This document shows positions 1 to 10,799 of a DNA stretch of 64,000 bases, in pieces. The first letter of the stretch is position 1. Each line of letters opens with the position of its first letter. The position numbers were made by a program, and so were the translations under genes. The DNA is from Harmonia axyridis (Eukaryota; Arthropoda; Insecta; Coleoptera; Coccinellidae). Where the stretch lies: positions 55,534,031-55,598,030 of the forward strand of contig NC_059502.1 in the NCBI RefSeq assembly GCF_914767665.1, written 5' to 3'. The notes beneath the pieces were generated by a model. That model did no database searches and was not told where the DNA came from. It worked only from the letters and a program-made list of their open reading frames with translations.

Positions 1-155
1 TTAATGTTGATTATCTGCGGTGTGGAAGATTTTTGATTCCTTGAAAAATTGTCTTAATGATTTTATTAAGCGTACGATATTGTTTGTCATAACGTTCTCA
101 CATGTTCTCATATTATGTCATATTGTATACCTTATATATTTATTTATTTTTTTTA
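1..155. other. AT-rich leader of a Penelope-type module
   Basis: No credible gene. The last 30 bases form a pyrimidine-rich tract ending in TTTTTTTTAG at 147-156, directly before the hairpin module at 156-192, so it looks like a 3' splice-acceptor tract. The 60-codon open frames here are low-complexity and unconvincing. Confidence 0.4.
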
Positions 156-192
156 GCCTTGAAAAAGAAACGAACTGTTTCGAAACGTCGGC
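156..192 (+). ncRNA. Hammerhead-like hairpin module, degenerate core (Penelope type)
   Basis: GCC (156-158) can pair with GGC (190-192). Between them lie a TTGAAAAA box, a 5-bp hairpin GAAAC/GTTTC (167-171 and 177-181, loop GAACT) and the strand GAAACGTC (182-189). The layout matches the other modules in this window (23798, 12243, 42678). It also resembles minimal hammerhead ribozymes known from Penelope-like elements, but the CTGANGA core is not intact (TTGAAAA), so self-cleavage is doubtful. The family assignment is inference. Confidence 0.35.
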
Positions 193-555
193 GTTGTTAT
201 AAATTAAACAATATAATAAAATCCTGTCCAATATTTCCAATATTCTTTTTATTTATTAATCAACAATGGATGATAACCAAGTAATAATATTAATAATAAT
301 AATTTATTCATCCATAACGAAAATCACAAATACGTATTGGGCATCAAGTCAAAAAAATACATACTAGCCAATATTCGAAACATATTATATCAATTTCCTA
401 TTATGATTATGAAAATCATATTATTAGGTTAGGTTAGGGTATAAAAACATTGAGTCATTAAGAAATCATTAACTTAAGTAATCGTTGGTAAGATAATACC
501 AACATCTTTTATGATTCGCTTACTGATCAAAATACTTACTTGTTTTATCAACTAT
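193..555. other. Non-coding AT-rich sequence with a short TTAGG run
   Basis: No gene seen. TTAGG occurs three times in a row at 424-438. This is the common insect telomere unit but far too short to mean anything alone. The TA at 556-557 that follows is the target duplication of the pogo element. Confidence 0.6.
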
Positions 556-566
556 TAGGGGGAGAG

Positions 567-977
567 GGGGCACAATGATGCAAGGGGCACATAGATACGC
601 AGGCATTATCCAATAATCAATTGGATGTATTCGAGTGCTGCCATCTCTAAAACGCTCATAGAAATGTTTGAACGCTTCCTATTAATTCGCGGCGACCGAC
701 AGTCAGCCGTTTGCGCTCTACAAGTAGTAACGTGTTTTGAGTGCGACCAACTAAAAAGGGACGTGCAATATAAAAGTGTTTATTCGGTGTTTTGTACCAT
801 CTTGCGAGGATCTATATATACCAAAGGTAAGTTGGGGAATCTAATATTATGGATTTAGTATTTTATTCAAAATGATTTAGTTAGTTTCTTTTGTATAATT
901 TTCATTTTGAAAAAAATCTCTTGGGGCACTTAGATACAACAAAGTACGGGGCACTTTGATGTGTATCAATGTGCCCC
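567..977 (+). repeat. Left subterminal motif cluster of the pogo element
   Basis: Copies of a GGGGCAC-(3 bases)-GAT(AC) motif lie at 567-579, 584-598, 923-937 and 948-960, with an inverted copy at 963-977. The last two face each other as a palindrome-like pair. They resemble the start of the terminal repeat and are probably transposase-binding sites (inference). No coding sequence lies between 600 and 1041. Confidence 0.8.
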
Positions 978-1041
978 AATAAAATTGTAAAATATTTCGA
1001 ATTAAAATTACATAGGTAGTTTTTTATTCTGTCATCAGAAA

Positions 1042-3200
1042 ATGGTGCGCACATACAAGCCCAAGACTGAAAGACGTAGTTTAGATGAAGAGAGGATCAA
1101 GAGCGCCGTATCTGAAGTTGCATCGAAGGTATTATCTATCAGAAAAGCAGCCGAAAAATATGGTATCAAACCTGCAACTCTGCAGCATCGTGTTGAAAAA
1201 TTCAGAAAAGCTTCAGAGGAAAACCAATCGTCATCTTCTAATTTGTATGGGTCAAAGTATACTGTTGCTCAAGTATTTACTGCCCAGCAAGAGAAACTTT
1301 TTTCCGAATATTTGTTAACTTGCAGCAAGATGCATTATGGGTTATCCTTGCAGCAACTTTTAACATTAGCATACGAGTATGCAGAACATTTGGGATGCAA
1401 ATATCCAGAATCATGGAAAAAAATAAATGCGCGGGGAAAGACTGGGCAGCAGGATTTAGAAAGAGAAATCAAGAGCTAAGCCTGAGAAAGCCTGAAAATA
1501 CAAGCGCTGCTAGAAGTTTTGCATTCAATAAGACTGCTGTGGCTGAATTCTTTAATAATTTTGAGCGTGTAATGTTACGCTATAAATTTACTCCTGATCG
1601 TATTGTCAATTTGGATGAAACAGGTATTAATACAGTATTACCAACTCCTAAAGTTTTGGCTGATAAAAAACAAAGGCAAGTAGGACAAACTGTGTCAGCT
1701 GAACGTGGAGAATTGGTAACGTTTTGTGGAATAGTCACAGCAACAGGTTCTGCTCTTCCTCCTGTTTATATTTTTCCTCGAGTTCATTTTAAAGACCCGT
1801 TTTTAAATGGGGCTCCCCAAGGCAGTCTTGGTTTGGCAAACAGGAGCGGCTGGATGACGGCAGAATTGTACATACAAGTTCTTAAACACATTCAAAGACA
1901 AACTTCATGCTCTAAAGATAACCCAATTCTAATTATTTGCGACAACCACGAGTCACACATTTCTATTGAAGCTGTCAACTATTGTCGTGACAATGGGATT
2001 ATCTATCTTTCTTTGCCACCACACACATCACACAAATTACAACCGCTGGATGTCAGTGTTTTTGGTCCATTCAAAAGCAAACTAAAAACAGCATTTAATG
2101 ATTGGCACATTCGAAATATTGGTAAGACCATATCCATATATAACATTGCAGAACTTTCAAAATCTGCCTTTTTGGAGTCTTTTACACCCAAGAACATCAC
2201 AAGCGGCTTTTCAAAGCCAGGTATTTGGCCATTTAACAGACTCGCATTCGGGGATGACGATTTTGCACCTATAGAAATTTACAGTGAGAGTTTCCAAGAG
2301 GAAAACAAAGAAAATAACCAGGATATAGAGAGACAGAAAGTAGATTGTGTGGAGCTGGAAATAAGTCCAAATGAAGAAATTCTGGATGAAAGCTGCAACA
2401 GAGACCAAACACAAAAGGACCCTTTTGATAACCGATCGGATTTTGATACATCTGCGAATATTGGTCCACCTCTCAACGTTTCACCATTTCCAAAGGCAGG
2501 AACAAGCTGTCAGACTAATGATAACACAATGTCTCCAGCAGCTGTACGACCATATCCAAAAAAGGCTTTGAATGAAAAGACATCTAAGAAAAGGAGAGAA
2601 AAAGGAAAATCCAGGGTTTATACTGACACACCAGAAAAAAATCGGTTACAAATCCTATATGAGGAAAAACAAAGAAAACGAGAAGTTAAATTGATGAAGC
2701 AAAAAGCAAAGGAGCTGAAAACAGCAAGAAATTTATTGGGACTTACACGAACTAAAAAATCTAAAAAGAAAAGAGTATGTCTTCGTTTGAAGCCAATGTC
2801 GGATTCGGACTCTAGTGAGAATGAGCTATTGAAATTAAGTGATGATGACGATGATGAAGTGTCAGATGAAAGTGAAGAAGGTGGAGAGTTTGAAATCCCT
2901 AATCCTAAAAATATAAATATTGGGGATTTCCTTCTTATTAAATTTGAAAAGAAGAAAACTGTAGTTCATTATGTAGCTAAAGTCATTTCTAAATACAGTT
3001 TGACTGAATACCAAGTGTTATATCTTAGAAAAAATCAAAGTTCTTATATTTTTGTTTTCCCTGATGTAGAAGACCAAGCAAGCGTTGATTTCAGAGATGT
3101 TGTTTTACACTTGTCTAAACCAAACTGTACGAAGGGCACAGCTCGAACATCTTCTATGTATACTTTTTCAGTTAATTTAAGCGCATACAATGTGCAATAA
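1042..3200 (+). CDS. pogo-family DDE transposase, one -1 frameshift
   Basis: Catalyses cut-and-paste movement of its own element in the nucleus. It starts at ATG 1042. Residues about 15-51 form a pipsqueak/CENP-B-type helix-turn-helix (SIRKAAEKYGIKPATLQHRV). The reading frame breaks in an A7 run at 1417-1423: one base is missing relative to an uninterrupted frame, and the second frame runs on to the stop at 3198-3200, so the conceptual protein is about 719 residues. The DDE catalytic core is complete: D in NLDETG (codon 1614), D in ICDNHESH (1941) and D in LQPLDVSVFGPF (2049), with 35 residues between the last two. A lysine-rich segment and an acidic run (about 2800-2880) precede a compact C-terminal domain starting near GDFLLIKFEKK. 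Whether the frameshift is a mutation, a sequencing error or programmed slippage cannot be told from one copy. Confidence 0.93.
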
Positions 3201-3472
3201 AAGTAGCAATACAAGTGTTCTTAATAATATTACTTGAGTTTACTATTTTGTTAACGTATAAGAGGTTTTATATGATTGTGTTTGTTTCGTTTTCTGAGAT
3301 TTATTTGTTTGAATAAAAGGATAGTCTGTTGTGAAGAAATCAGACGTTCTTAATTCTTAATTTAATTAAGTTTCAAGCATTTTGTAAGACTGATTACAAT
3401 ATTTTCAGAATAATAAAGAATAATTTTTATAAAAGTGTTATACTTTATCAAATTTCATGCAACCTCCACTTT

Positions 3473-3707
3473 GTATTAATGTGCCCCAAGTGATGTATCT
3501 AAGTGCCCCGTTAGTGGGGCAGAATGATTCAAAAGCCATTTTTTACAAAACACGTACTAATAATTTTCTTCTACTACTTAAACTATTTTTACCCTTGGCA
3601 TTATAATATATATACATTTAGCTAAATGTTGACTTGAAAATTAATCAAAAATATGTCATTTATTCACATATTATTTCAATTTCAATTTTTCTGTATCAAT
3701 CTACCCC
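3473..3707 (-). repeat. Right subterminal motif cluster of the pogo element
   Basis: Inverted copies of the terminal motif lie at 3473-3487 and 3495-3509; the latter is the exact reverse complement of 923-937. A direct copy lies at 3516-3528 and the end copy at 3693-3707. Together with the left cluster there are nine copies. The interval 3201-3472 is 3' untranslated element sequence with several AATAAA-like signals. Confidence 0.8.
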
Positions 3708-3720
3708 ACTTCCCCCTAAT

Positions 3721-4419
3721 GTTTAACCTTGATGTTAAAAAATACAATTTTTGAAATTACCAACAATGCATATTTATATCATTATTGACGTGTTATAATC
3801 TACTTTATTTTAATTGTTTGGGACCAGGATTTGCTAGGCAATAACCTTTCCATCGTAAATGCTATATTTTATGTGAAGAAAAACCCAGAAATAGCATAGA
3901 TATGAGATCTGCATGTATGAGTTACGTTCAATAACTTGCAAAATCAAACCGGTTCTTTTGGTGATATATTCATTTGAAAAAAGTTTTCCCTATAAAGTAT
4001 AAATAAACTATTTGACAGATTTTGGGCAGAATTTTCGAGCCTTCCAGCTGATTCGCAACCAAAACGAACCTGACAAAATCGACCAAAAGTGAAGATGATG
4101 TTGACAAGATTTTTTAATTATTGCAATCGGAATTTGTTGCCTGAGGGTAGACTGGATATGAAAAATATTATCTCAACGTTACGGCATTTCCCACAGCAAA
4201 TATTATGGAGGACAAGAAAATAGAAAGAATAGCATCAATGTTGTCTGGCCCAATAATCGATTTTAAACGACCTTCACGAATGTTATCCTGCTGCTATTGA
4301 ATTCAGATACAAACAGAACACAGTGGATCTAGATAATGAATCATTACCAAAAGTCAGAACGAGTTGATCAGAACACTGTTGTTGGTTTAATCTCAGATAT
4401 CGAAAAATAAAAGTAATAA
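3721..4419. other. No gene recognised
   Basis: AT-rich sequence. It may contain an unreadable upstream part of the LINE that becomes recognisable at about 4420, but I see no reverse-transcriptase motif here. Confidence 0.5.
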
Positions 4420-4905
4420 TCCAAACAAATAGAACATACTAATTAGGTGCAAACTTGCTGTCGATGATCAGATAATACAGCAGAAGATGAAGTTAAAATA
4501 ACTGGGCATATATAGAGCTCTCTGGATATGGTGATGTTAAGTCGGAATTGAGACAAACAAACAAAGCACTGAGGGTGGCTGGTTGCTTGAATGACAATAT
4601 GGAAACATAAATATATACATATCGAGACTAAAGCACGAATTCATAAAACTGCCGTTAGACCTATAATGACTTACACAGCTGAAACCAGACCAGATGCAGC
4701 AACAACCAGAAGGGTCTTGGAGGTTGGAGAAATAAAGTCTCACGAAGAATCGCTGGAAAAAAATACAATACAGAGAACAAAGTGACCACATAGGGCGAAC
4801 ATGTAAAGTGAACAAAATCAACGATTAAGTAGAAAAATGGAGTGGAATGCGCACATAAATCGAATGGATCAATAAAGAATGGTAACAGTAGCACGTGAAT
4901 TCCAT
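4420..4905 (+). pseudogene. LINE (non-LTR retrotransposon) reverse-transcriptase C-terminal remnant
   Basis: Conceptual pieces in shifting frames read RCKLAVDDQIIQQ, then GDVKSELRQTNKALRVAGC, then TKARIHKTAVRPIMTYTAET followed by RPDAATTRRVLEVGE. This is the thumb and C-terminal region of insect endonuclease-reverse-transcriptase LINEs (an RTE-like type). Upstream palm motifs are not visible, and several frameshifts and stops interrupt it. The element is 5'-truncated and the match fades at about 4905 without a clear tail. The family assignment rests on my memory of the KTAVRPIMTY block. Confidence 0.75.
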
Positions 4906-5094
4906 AGAATTCACTGCTACATAAAAGTTAAGAAATTCAGAGCTTTAGAAACTCTTTCGAAAATGTTCTTTTTTCTTCAGCAATTTTTTAAATATGATCG
5001 ATCTAAATGTTTACTCACTTATCTAAATTATTTTTACCCATTCCTTTATGAGTTTCAAAGTTCCAGATGAAAATTCATTTTCAATATTTGTAGT

Positions 5095-5985
5095 ACAAAA
5101 TTAGTTCACTCGAACAATTGAAACAATAAAACTCCTCCTCGAACATCAACCACAGCTTGCCAATCCATTTCCATCCAGGGTTGTAGTAAAAGTCGTCTGA
5201 ATTCCTTGAAGCATATGTTTGATGAGAATCTGAAGCTCTTTGTAACTGATTCAATGGAATTTTGGTCTGGCGATCAAGAAGGCAAGGCCAAGTACGGAAT
5301 ATCGTGGATTTCCAGAGCATCATGGACAATTCTCGCACGATGGGCTAAAGTATTATCTTCTAAAAACAATAAATCCAGCCTACTAGCAGCATGAAAAAAT
5401 GGAATAATGTTGTCATTAACTTACTTATTGTGAATTTGCACATTAATGATGACATCAAGAACCAACAATTATGTACGTCCATTTAAACAAATGCCTCCCC
5501 AAGCAGTAAATATACCACCTCTGGACGGATGAATTTCCTGAACCGATATGTGATTTCTGGGCACCAGAGGATGGGTCCATACCTGAAAACGCCGAATATC
5601 AAAGAAACGTCCATATTTCGGCTCAGTGTGGACAATGCAGACCTTCATTGATTGTTCCAATTCACATGCTCATTGGTCCATTTCAATCGCAGTCGCATAT
5701 GATTATGAAATAATGGAATCCATATCAAAAGTCGTCGATAATGTAGATTAATGCCTCAAAGTCTTCGATGAAGTATTTCAATCGAAACCAGAAGACCAGA
5801 AGCGTTTAAAAGCTGCTGTTGCATGATTTGACAAGTACTCAAAGGCTCTCTACGTATAGGCATAGTCAGAAACAGATATTGTGAATGAGTGGTATATCTT
5901 GAGCGTCCACTAGCTTCTTGGTCTTTCGGTAACGTTTTCAGTTTCTCGATAGTTGGATTGCAGCAGATATATAGGTACAGCAAAT
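5095..5985 (-). pseudogene. Tc1-like transposase pseudogene
   Basis: Read on the minus strand from about 5985 to 5095. The first block (SGRSRYTTHSQYLFL...QIMQQQLLNASG) matches the second DNA-binding helix region of Tc1 transposases. Next comes RLKWTNEHVNWNN, then RFFDIRRFQVWTHPLVPRNH and IFTAWGGICLNGRT, the typical VRVWRRPGE...GGSVMVWGGI region. The last part holds LFLEDNTLAHRARIVHDALE (second catalytic D region) and SPDQNSIESV (the PDLNPIE region, third acidic residue E retained). The first catalytic site is degraded (HTEPKY where DESRF is usual). Stops and frameshifts make it inactive. I could not define terminal repeats. It is a separate copy from the long-TIR Tc1-like family at 28.5 and 46.9 kb. 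Confidence 0.8.
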
Positions 5986-6105
5986 AAAAAATATTTTGTT
6001 TAAAATGAATTCAACAATTAGGAAAAATATTGGATTCCAAATATGTTAATTCGCATATTTATTCGGGAATCACTCAAATAAATATATTTCATTCAATATA
6101 ATATA

Positions 6106-7268
6106 GGGTAAAACAGGGAGACATGACGCGGCGGGAGAGAAGACGCAATTCGAACATTCGCGTTTTTGATACACGCAGCGCCGGTTGCACAAGACAGGTG
6201 CATACTCTTGCCGTTGGAAAAAAATCATGTTGAGAGACTTACAAGATATTTGGTGATATATAGTTGATAAGTACCTGAAAGGCTAAAAAGATTGCAAGGT
6301 GTTTAGTTTGATCCACTATTAATTAGAAATCCGCTAAAAGTCGACGTTCTGACGAATTTAGTTTGAAGTTGGGTTATTATAAAAGCAGTATTCACTAAGC
6401 TAACTCTATCTTTCGAAATTTTTTGTAACCTGAACATCTATCCCATGGGTTTGGGTTAGATGACGCATAATAGTTTTTAATTTCAGACCCAAAATACCGA
6501 CTTTTTACACTATTTTCAAAAAAAAATTCCACTTCCAGCATTCGAAAAGCCAAAGATGTATCCATGTCCCGAGCTGAAGGTATGAACAAAAAAGGACGCA
6601 TAAATATTTTGAGCTTTTTTCTGCACAAAACTTGACTGATTGCAGATAAAAAAAAGATTGGAGAGGTAAAAAGAAGGCAACCGTAAGAAGAATAAAACGT
6701 CAGAAAAAATAATTAGAAAAACATCACAAAAGACATCAGAAAAAACATACCCAAGAAGTTGATGAAAAACAACCTTACTAGAATAAAACGTGTACAACGT
6801 TGGTAAGTTCTTCTTCCGAAGAAAATGGTGCGTTTTCTACAAACAATTCCATAGACGACGAAACTTTTGACGAGAATGAATGCTTAGGTTGCTTGGAGCG
6901 CTACGAAAATACCAAATCTACAGTGGAATGGATTCAGTACGTGGAGTGACGCAGGTGGCTTTATGACACGTGCACATCCTGTAAAAACTACTGTATGCCC
7001 TGTGGGAATAAAACAATTGCCAAAAAGTAAGCCTGTTATGTCGAGCCCAAACCCAATGCGTCGTCTCATCCATGGGATGCGGGAGAGATTGCCAAATCAG
7101 AATTTTGTATTTTATTTCATTTTTGAGAAATGTTTTTTTTCATGTTGATGTTATAATATAAAATATCAATGACCAAAGAATTATTTATGATTTTAGGACC
7201 ACGATCAGTTCAAAACAGTAGATTTCCGGCGCATTTTCCAAAAGGTGCGTCATCTCTCCCTGTTTTCC
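6106..7268 (+). mobile_element. Second pogo-like element, decayed and internally deleted
   Basis: Bounded by TA at 6104-6105 and 7269-7270. The inverted ends are GGGTAAAACAGGGAGACATG on the left and, read inward, GGAAAACAGGGAGAGATGAC on the right. A GGGAGAGATGACGC-type motif recurs at 6116-6129, 6133-6146, 6453-6466 and, inverted, at 7058-7071 and 7247-7260. At 1163 bp it is too short for a whole transposase, and only the C-terminal part is recognisable. Terminal GGG, TA duplication and subterminal motif repetition parallel the element at 558. Confidence 0.8.
6640..7035 (+). pseudogene. C-terminal fragment of pogo-like transposase with a Cys-rich finger
   Basis: After a lysine-rich segment (about 6640-6780) the frame reads SSSSEENGAFSTNN, then DENECLGCLERYENTKS and VEWIQYVE, with a stop where a cysteine is expected, then RRWLYDTCTSCKNYCMPCGN. 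Spaced cysteine pairs around a WIQ...W core form a PHD-like zinc-binding finger, which is found at the C-terminus of many insect pogo-type transposases. The DDE core is absent, so this is the remnant tail of the element's own gene. Confidence 0.6.
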
Positions 7269-7379
7269 TATACATCAATAACGATATAGTAAAATTGTGG
7301 ATTTGAAAATATATCACAATCCGACAACCTAACCTAGCCATGTTGGGGTTCTATAGATATAACCATTAAAAATGTGAAA

Positions 7380-7830
7380 CTCAACGCCGACAATGCCAAA
7401 TTTAACACATTCAAATTAGCGTGGCCACATCTCACTTAGGCAGTAACCATCCTATCAATCCGACATGTTTTCAAATCGACCAGAAAAATTCAATTTCCCC
7501 CCATATCTCGATTTGATCCGACAGAGGGGACATTTCCGATCGATCTAGTCGCTTGTGTTGGACGACAGGCATGCAAATAGGCATCGTAAACTACGTCCGG
7601 ACAATTCAAGAGGCATTTAGTGACAAATCATGAGGAGTTCTCGGCGAAGGAAATTAATGATAATAAGTTGAAGAGGGCGAAGTTGGGAAATATTACCCCA
7701 CTAAAGTCACGCACACACCTGACGACACTCACGCAAATCAATCGCGAAGTACTTAGCGGTCGCATGGGGTGGGGGGAGACTGAAGAGGTTCGGCCATTAG
7801 CTTAACTGCTCCGCTTTGAACTACTCAGGA
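7380..7830. other. GC-richer unique island, no gene recognised
   Basis: Less AT-rich than its surroundings, with no repeat or transposon signature and no coding frame longer than 61 codons. It may be conserved non-coding or regulatory DNA; that is inference from composition only. Confidence 0.3.
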
Positions 7831-9261
7831 GGGTGTCTTTGAGAATGACATATTTCGGAATTATTTCGCTTTGATCCTCGTTCGGCGAAGGAAAATCGAT
7901 AATCCCTGATTTTTATATCGGAAATAACAGGTCTTGGAATTGGATATAGAGGATGTCTGAATGTCACGACATAGTAGTCTGGAAATCATAAATAAAATTA
8001 AGCTCCTAATAGCTTTCGAGATAGAACAATACAGAAAAGTATTAACTTTAAACAATTGTAACGTTACAATTGCCCAAGAGACTCTAAAGACTAATTTCTA
8101 GGGGTGGTTTGGCTTATTTGTCAACAAACTCCTACCCAGGTTTTTACAAATTTAATAAAATCAAAATATACAAAAATCGATCCTTTTCACACTAAACAAA
8201 TAATATTTAAATAAAAACTTAACTCAATTCGGTTTTTAATGAGTTACTCTGCTAAAAGGATGGAACCTCTTCTGTATATTATTTTCAGCCTTCTGAACAC
8301 CAGATCTTATCAGGGAGCTATAGTACTCCAATCCCCATTCAGTGAAGTTGATGTGATAATACCAGGTATTACGCAGGTATTCTTTCAGATTAAGGAACTA
8401 AAGTGGTTTAGCGTACGTACTATTCCAAATTCTGAATCTCAAGGAAGTACTTCTTGATATTTTTCAATCCTAAGAGAGGTTTCTGTTGTTTTATTCCCAC
8501 GGGAGATGCTTTGAGAAAATGATCAACGATATTAGAATATGTTAACTGAATTTACAACTCCTTCTCGGATTTCTTAACAAGACATTATAAAGAAATCATT
8601 ACATTTATCATAAAATAAACCCGAGAACGAGTTTTGTTGAAATTGTTTGACACAAAAAGGATCCTACCAAACCTGAAATACGTTTCGACAAGATGGATGA
8701 CTTTAAGAAAACTACTGTTTCAAATTAAATTAATTCGTTCTGGTGAGATCATTACTTGTTGAATACAAATAGTCATGTCAACACTTACCGAGAATCACGA
8801 CAAATAAATTAAATTCCAAATTCCAAATTGAACTAATAATGGCTGAAATCTAAAACTTAGGTACGTATCCCTCCTGAAGTCTCGATAATTATTGAAAATC
8901 TTTCAGAAAATTCTCTCTAGATCCTCGTATCCGCGTTCCAACCGATGGTATACGATTAATTGACAAATTACCGCGTCTTCGAAAATTCCAGTAGTATAAC
9001 ATGGATTGAAGCGTGCAAAATTGTTGCACAATAGAGTTTGTGTAGATAAAATCTCAGTATTAGAAGAGTAAATGTAAACATTTCAACCTATGATGAAAAA
9101 GCAAAGATAAACCCCAGCAGAAACTATCTCCCCGAATAAGTGTAGTGATTGGTTTATGTATTTGCTCACAGAAAAAGCTCACATATTTATATTGAAGGGC
9201 TTCTTCTTCATTCAACTAAAATCTTTCCCATCTCTCCTTTTCACCAAAAGCTGACCATAAA
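7831..9261. other. No gene or repeat recognised
   Basis: AT-rich sequence. Open frames (for example 8239-8457) are short and match no family that I recognise. Confidence 0.5.
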
Positions 9262-10450
9262 TACATAGTCGTATAACTTCGCTTCTGCCGTTTTTTCCCA
9301 AAATTCGAAGCTTTACTGTGAAAAACTGGTTATACATTTATGATTCAAAGTATTGTCCATCGCTGGCCAATACTTTCTCTCTTTTTTCGGGCAGCGTACG
9401 AATCCTGCTTTGAAAAAACTGGTCATCTTTGGAGGGGTGGTCAGCCAGGCCGTGTGCTAGTGATGGAAACAAGTGATAGTCCGAGGGAGCAACATCTGGA
9501 GAAAACGGTGGGTGGAGTAGGACTTTTCATTTCAACGTTGACCACTTTCGCAACATGGGGTCGAGCATTGTCATGCTGTAAAATCACTTGATCCAGTCTC
9601 TCGTTGTATTGCGGCATTTTGTCTTTCAATGTTCGGTATAAACGAAATAAATGCGTTCGATTCGCCTCTGTCGGTTTTGACAACTCATAATACAGTACGC
9701 CGATCTGGTCCCACCAAAGAGTGAGCATGGCCTTGAAACCGTGAATATTCGGTTTGGCCCACGAGGTGAAAGCTGGGATGACTGGGATATCCCCATGATT
9801 TTCTGCACTTGGGATTATTGTAATGAACCCATATTTCGTCTCCAGTCACAATGCGATTCAGAGATCCCTTCCGTCTTTGCTTTCATAAGCAAACAAACAC
9901 CGTTCAACATTTCTCGGCTCCAACTCGTACGGCACCCAATTTCCTTGTTTCTGAATCATTCCCATTAGTTTCAGGCGTTTTGAAATGGCTTGTTGCGTCA
10001 ATCCTTGCGTTTGACACGAGTTATGTAATGTCTCGAATTCAAACCTTCAAAACCTTCTCTCTTCCACCGCTATTCTGATCTTATTCTGATCTTCGACGTC
10101 AAAATCACCGTCCTTGAAGCGTTGAAACCACTCTCGGCACGTTCTATCACTAACAGCGGCCTCGCCACAGGTATTTGAAAACAATCGATGAGCCTCAGCC
10201 GCAGATTTCTTCATATTAAAGCAGAAAATTTTAACCTCCCGGAAATTACAAGAATTTGGCTCGTAAGCTGATATGTTTAATCGAGAGTAAAATTATGATT
10301 CCGACACAAATCAACTAATATTTCGATGATATTATATTTACAAATACTTACAAAAGCTTAATGTATGACATCTACGATCTATTTATTTCGACAACCATTT
10401 ACCGCTACAGCCATCTATTGCAAACCGCTGGATACAAAGTTGTACATGTC
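9262..10450 (-). mobile_element. mariner element (mellifera-like lineage), decayed, reversed
   Basis: On the minus strand the 5' part (10080-10220) encodes KKSAAEAHRLFSNTCGEA and CREWFQRFKDGDFDVED, the N-terminal helix-turn-helix region of mariner transposase. The segment 9728-9441 encodes WWDQIGVLYYELSKPTEAN and VILQHDNARPHVAKVV, which holds the second catalytic Asp. Frames shift several times and the C-terminal catalytic block is broken. Terminal sequences resemble each other: GTCGTATAACTTCGCTTCTG on the left and, read inward, ATGTACAACTTTGTATCC on the right. This is a nearly full-length but dead copy of about 1.19 kb. It belongs to the family also present at 16.9, 18.05 and 59.5 kb, and is the only one of the four with its 5' end. 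Confidence 0.88.
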
Positions 10451-10544
10451 TTATATTATAATTAAATCTTAAAACAATGAAGAAGATAACCAAAAAGGAG
10501 TAATAAATCTAATGTTTCCATTATATTGATTTAAAGCAAGCGAC

Positions 10545-10790
10545 TCATTTTGAAAAAAGATCTGAAACTGAATGGATAGCTTGGAAACCACCAGGAAATT
10601 CATAAATCAGACAAGTATTCACCAAGTCTTCAGTGGTTTCTATTACACCACACTTACATGGTGGGCTTTCGGTTGAATGCCCTTTGAAGAGCATACTATT
10701 GCAATGACTATGACCAGTCCTAAGACTCCTTAGTCTATTCAAAATACACCAAATTTTTCTATGAAGATTCAAACCTGAAACTTGTCCTGA
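10545..10790 (-). pseudogene. LINE C-terminal fragment (RNase H/tail region)
   Basis: A 75-codon open minus-strand frame reads HRKIWCILNRLRSLRTGHSH, then SPPCKCGVIETTEDLVNTCL and FPGGFQAIHSVSDL. This matches the cysteine-containing tail (RLRTGH...SP.C.CG..ETTEHLL..C) downstream of the RNase H domain in I/R1-type non-LTR elements. No reverse-transcriptase part is attached, so it is a short 3' remnant. Confidence 0.7.
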
Positions 10791-10799
10791 AGGATCAAC

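Larger units (their letters stand above)
558..3716 (+). mobile_element. pogo/Tigger-like DNA transposon, nearly intact
   Basis: A complete element of about 3.16 kb. It is bounded by TA at 556-557 and TA at 3717-3718, the target duplication expected for Tc1/mariner/pogo. The ends are imperfect inverted repeats: the left end begins GGGGGAGAGGGGGCAC and the right end, read inward, begins GGGGGAAGTGGGGTAGAT. The single gene (1042-3200) encodes a pogo-family DDE transposase with one frameshift. Motifs of the type GGGGCAC-NNN-GATAC from the terminal repeat recur internally at both ends. With both ends and target duplication readable and a coding frame with only one break, this is the youngest-looking element in the window together with 20393-21652. 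Confidence 0.95.

Noticed and set aside
424..438. Three TTAGG units (insect telomere repeat)
   Set aside because: Only 15 bp; expected by chance or as a common short motif, with no sign of a telomeric array.
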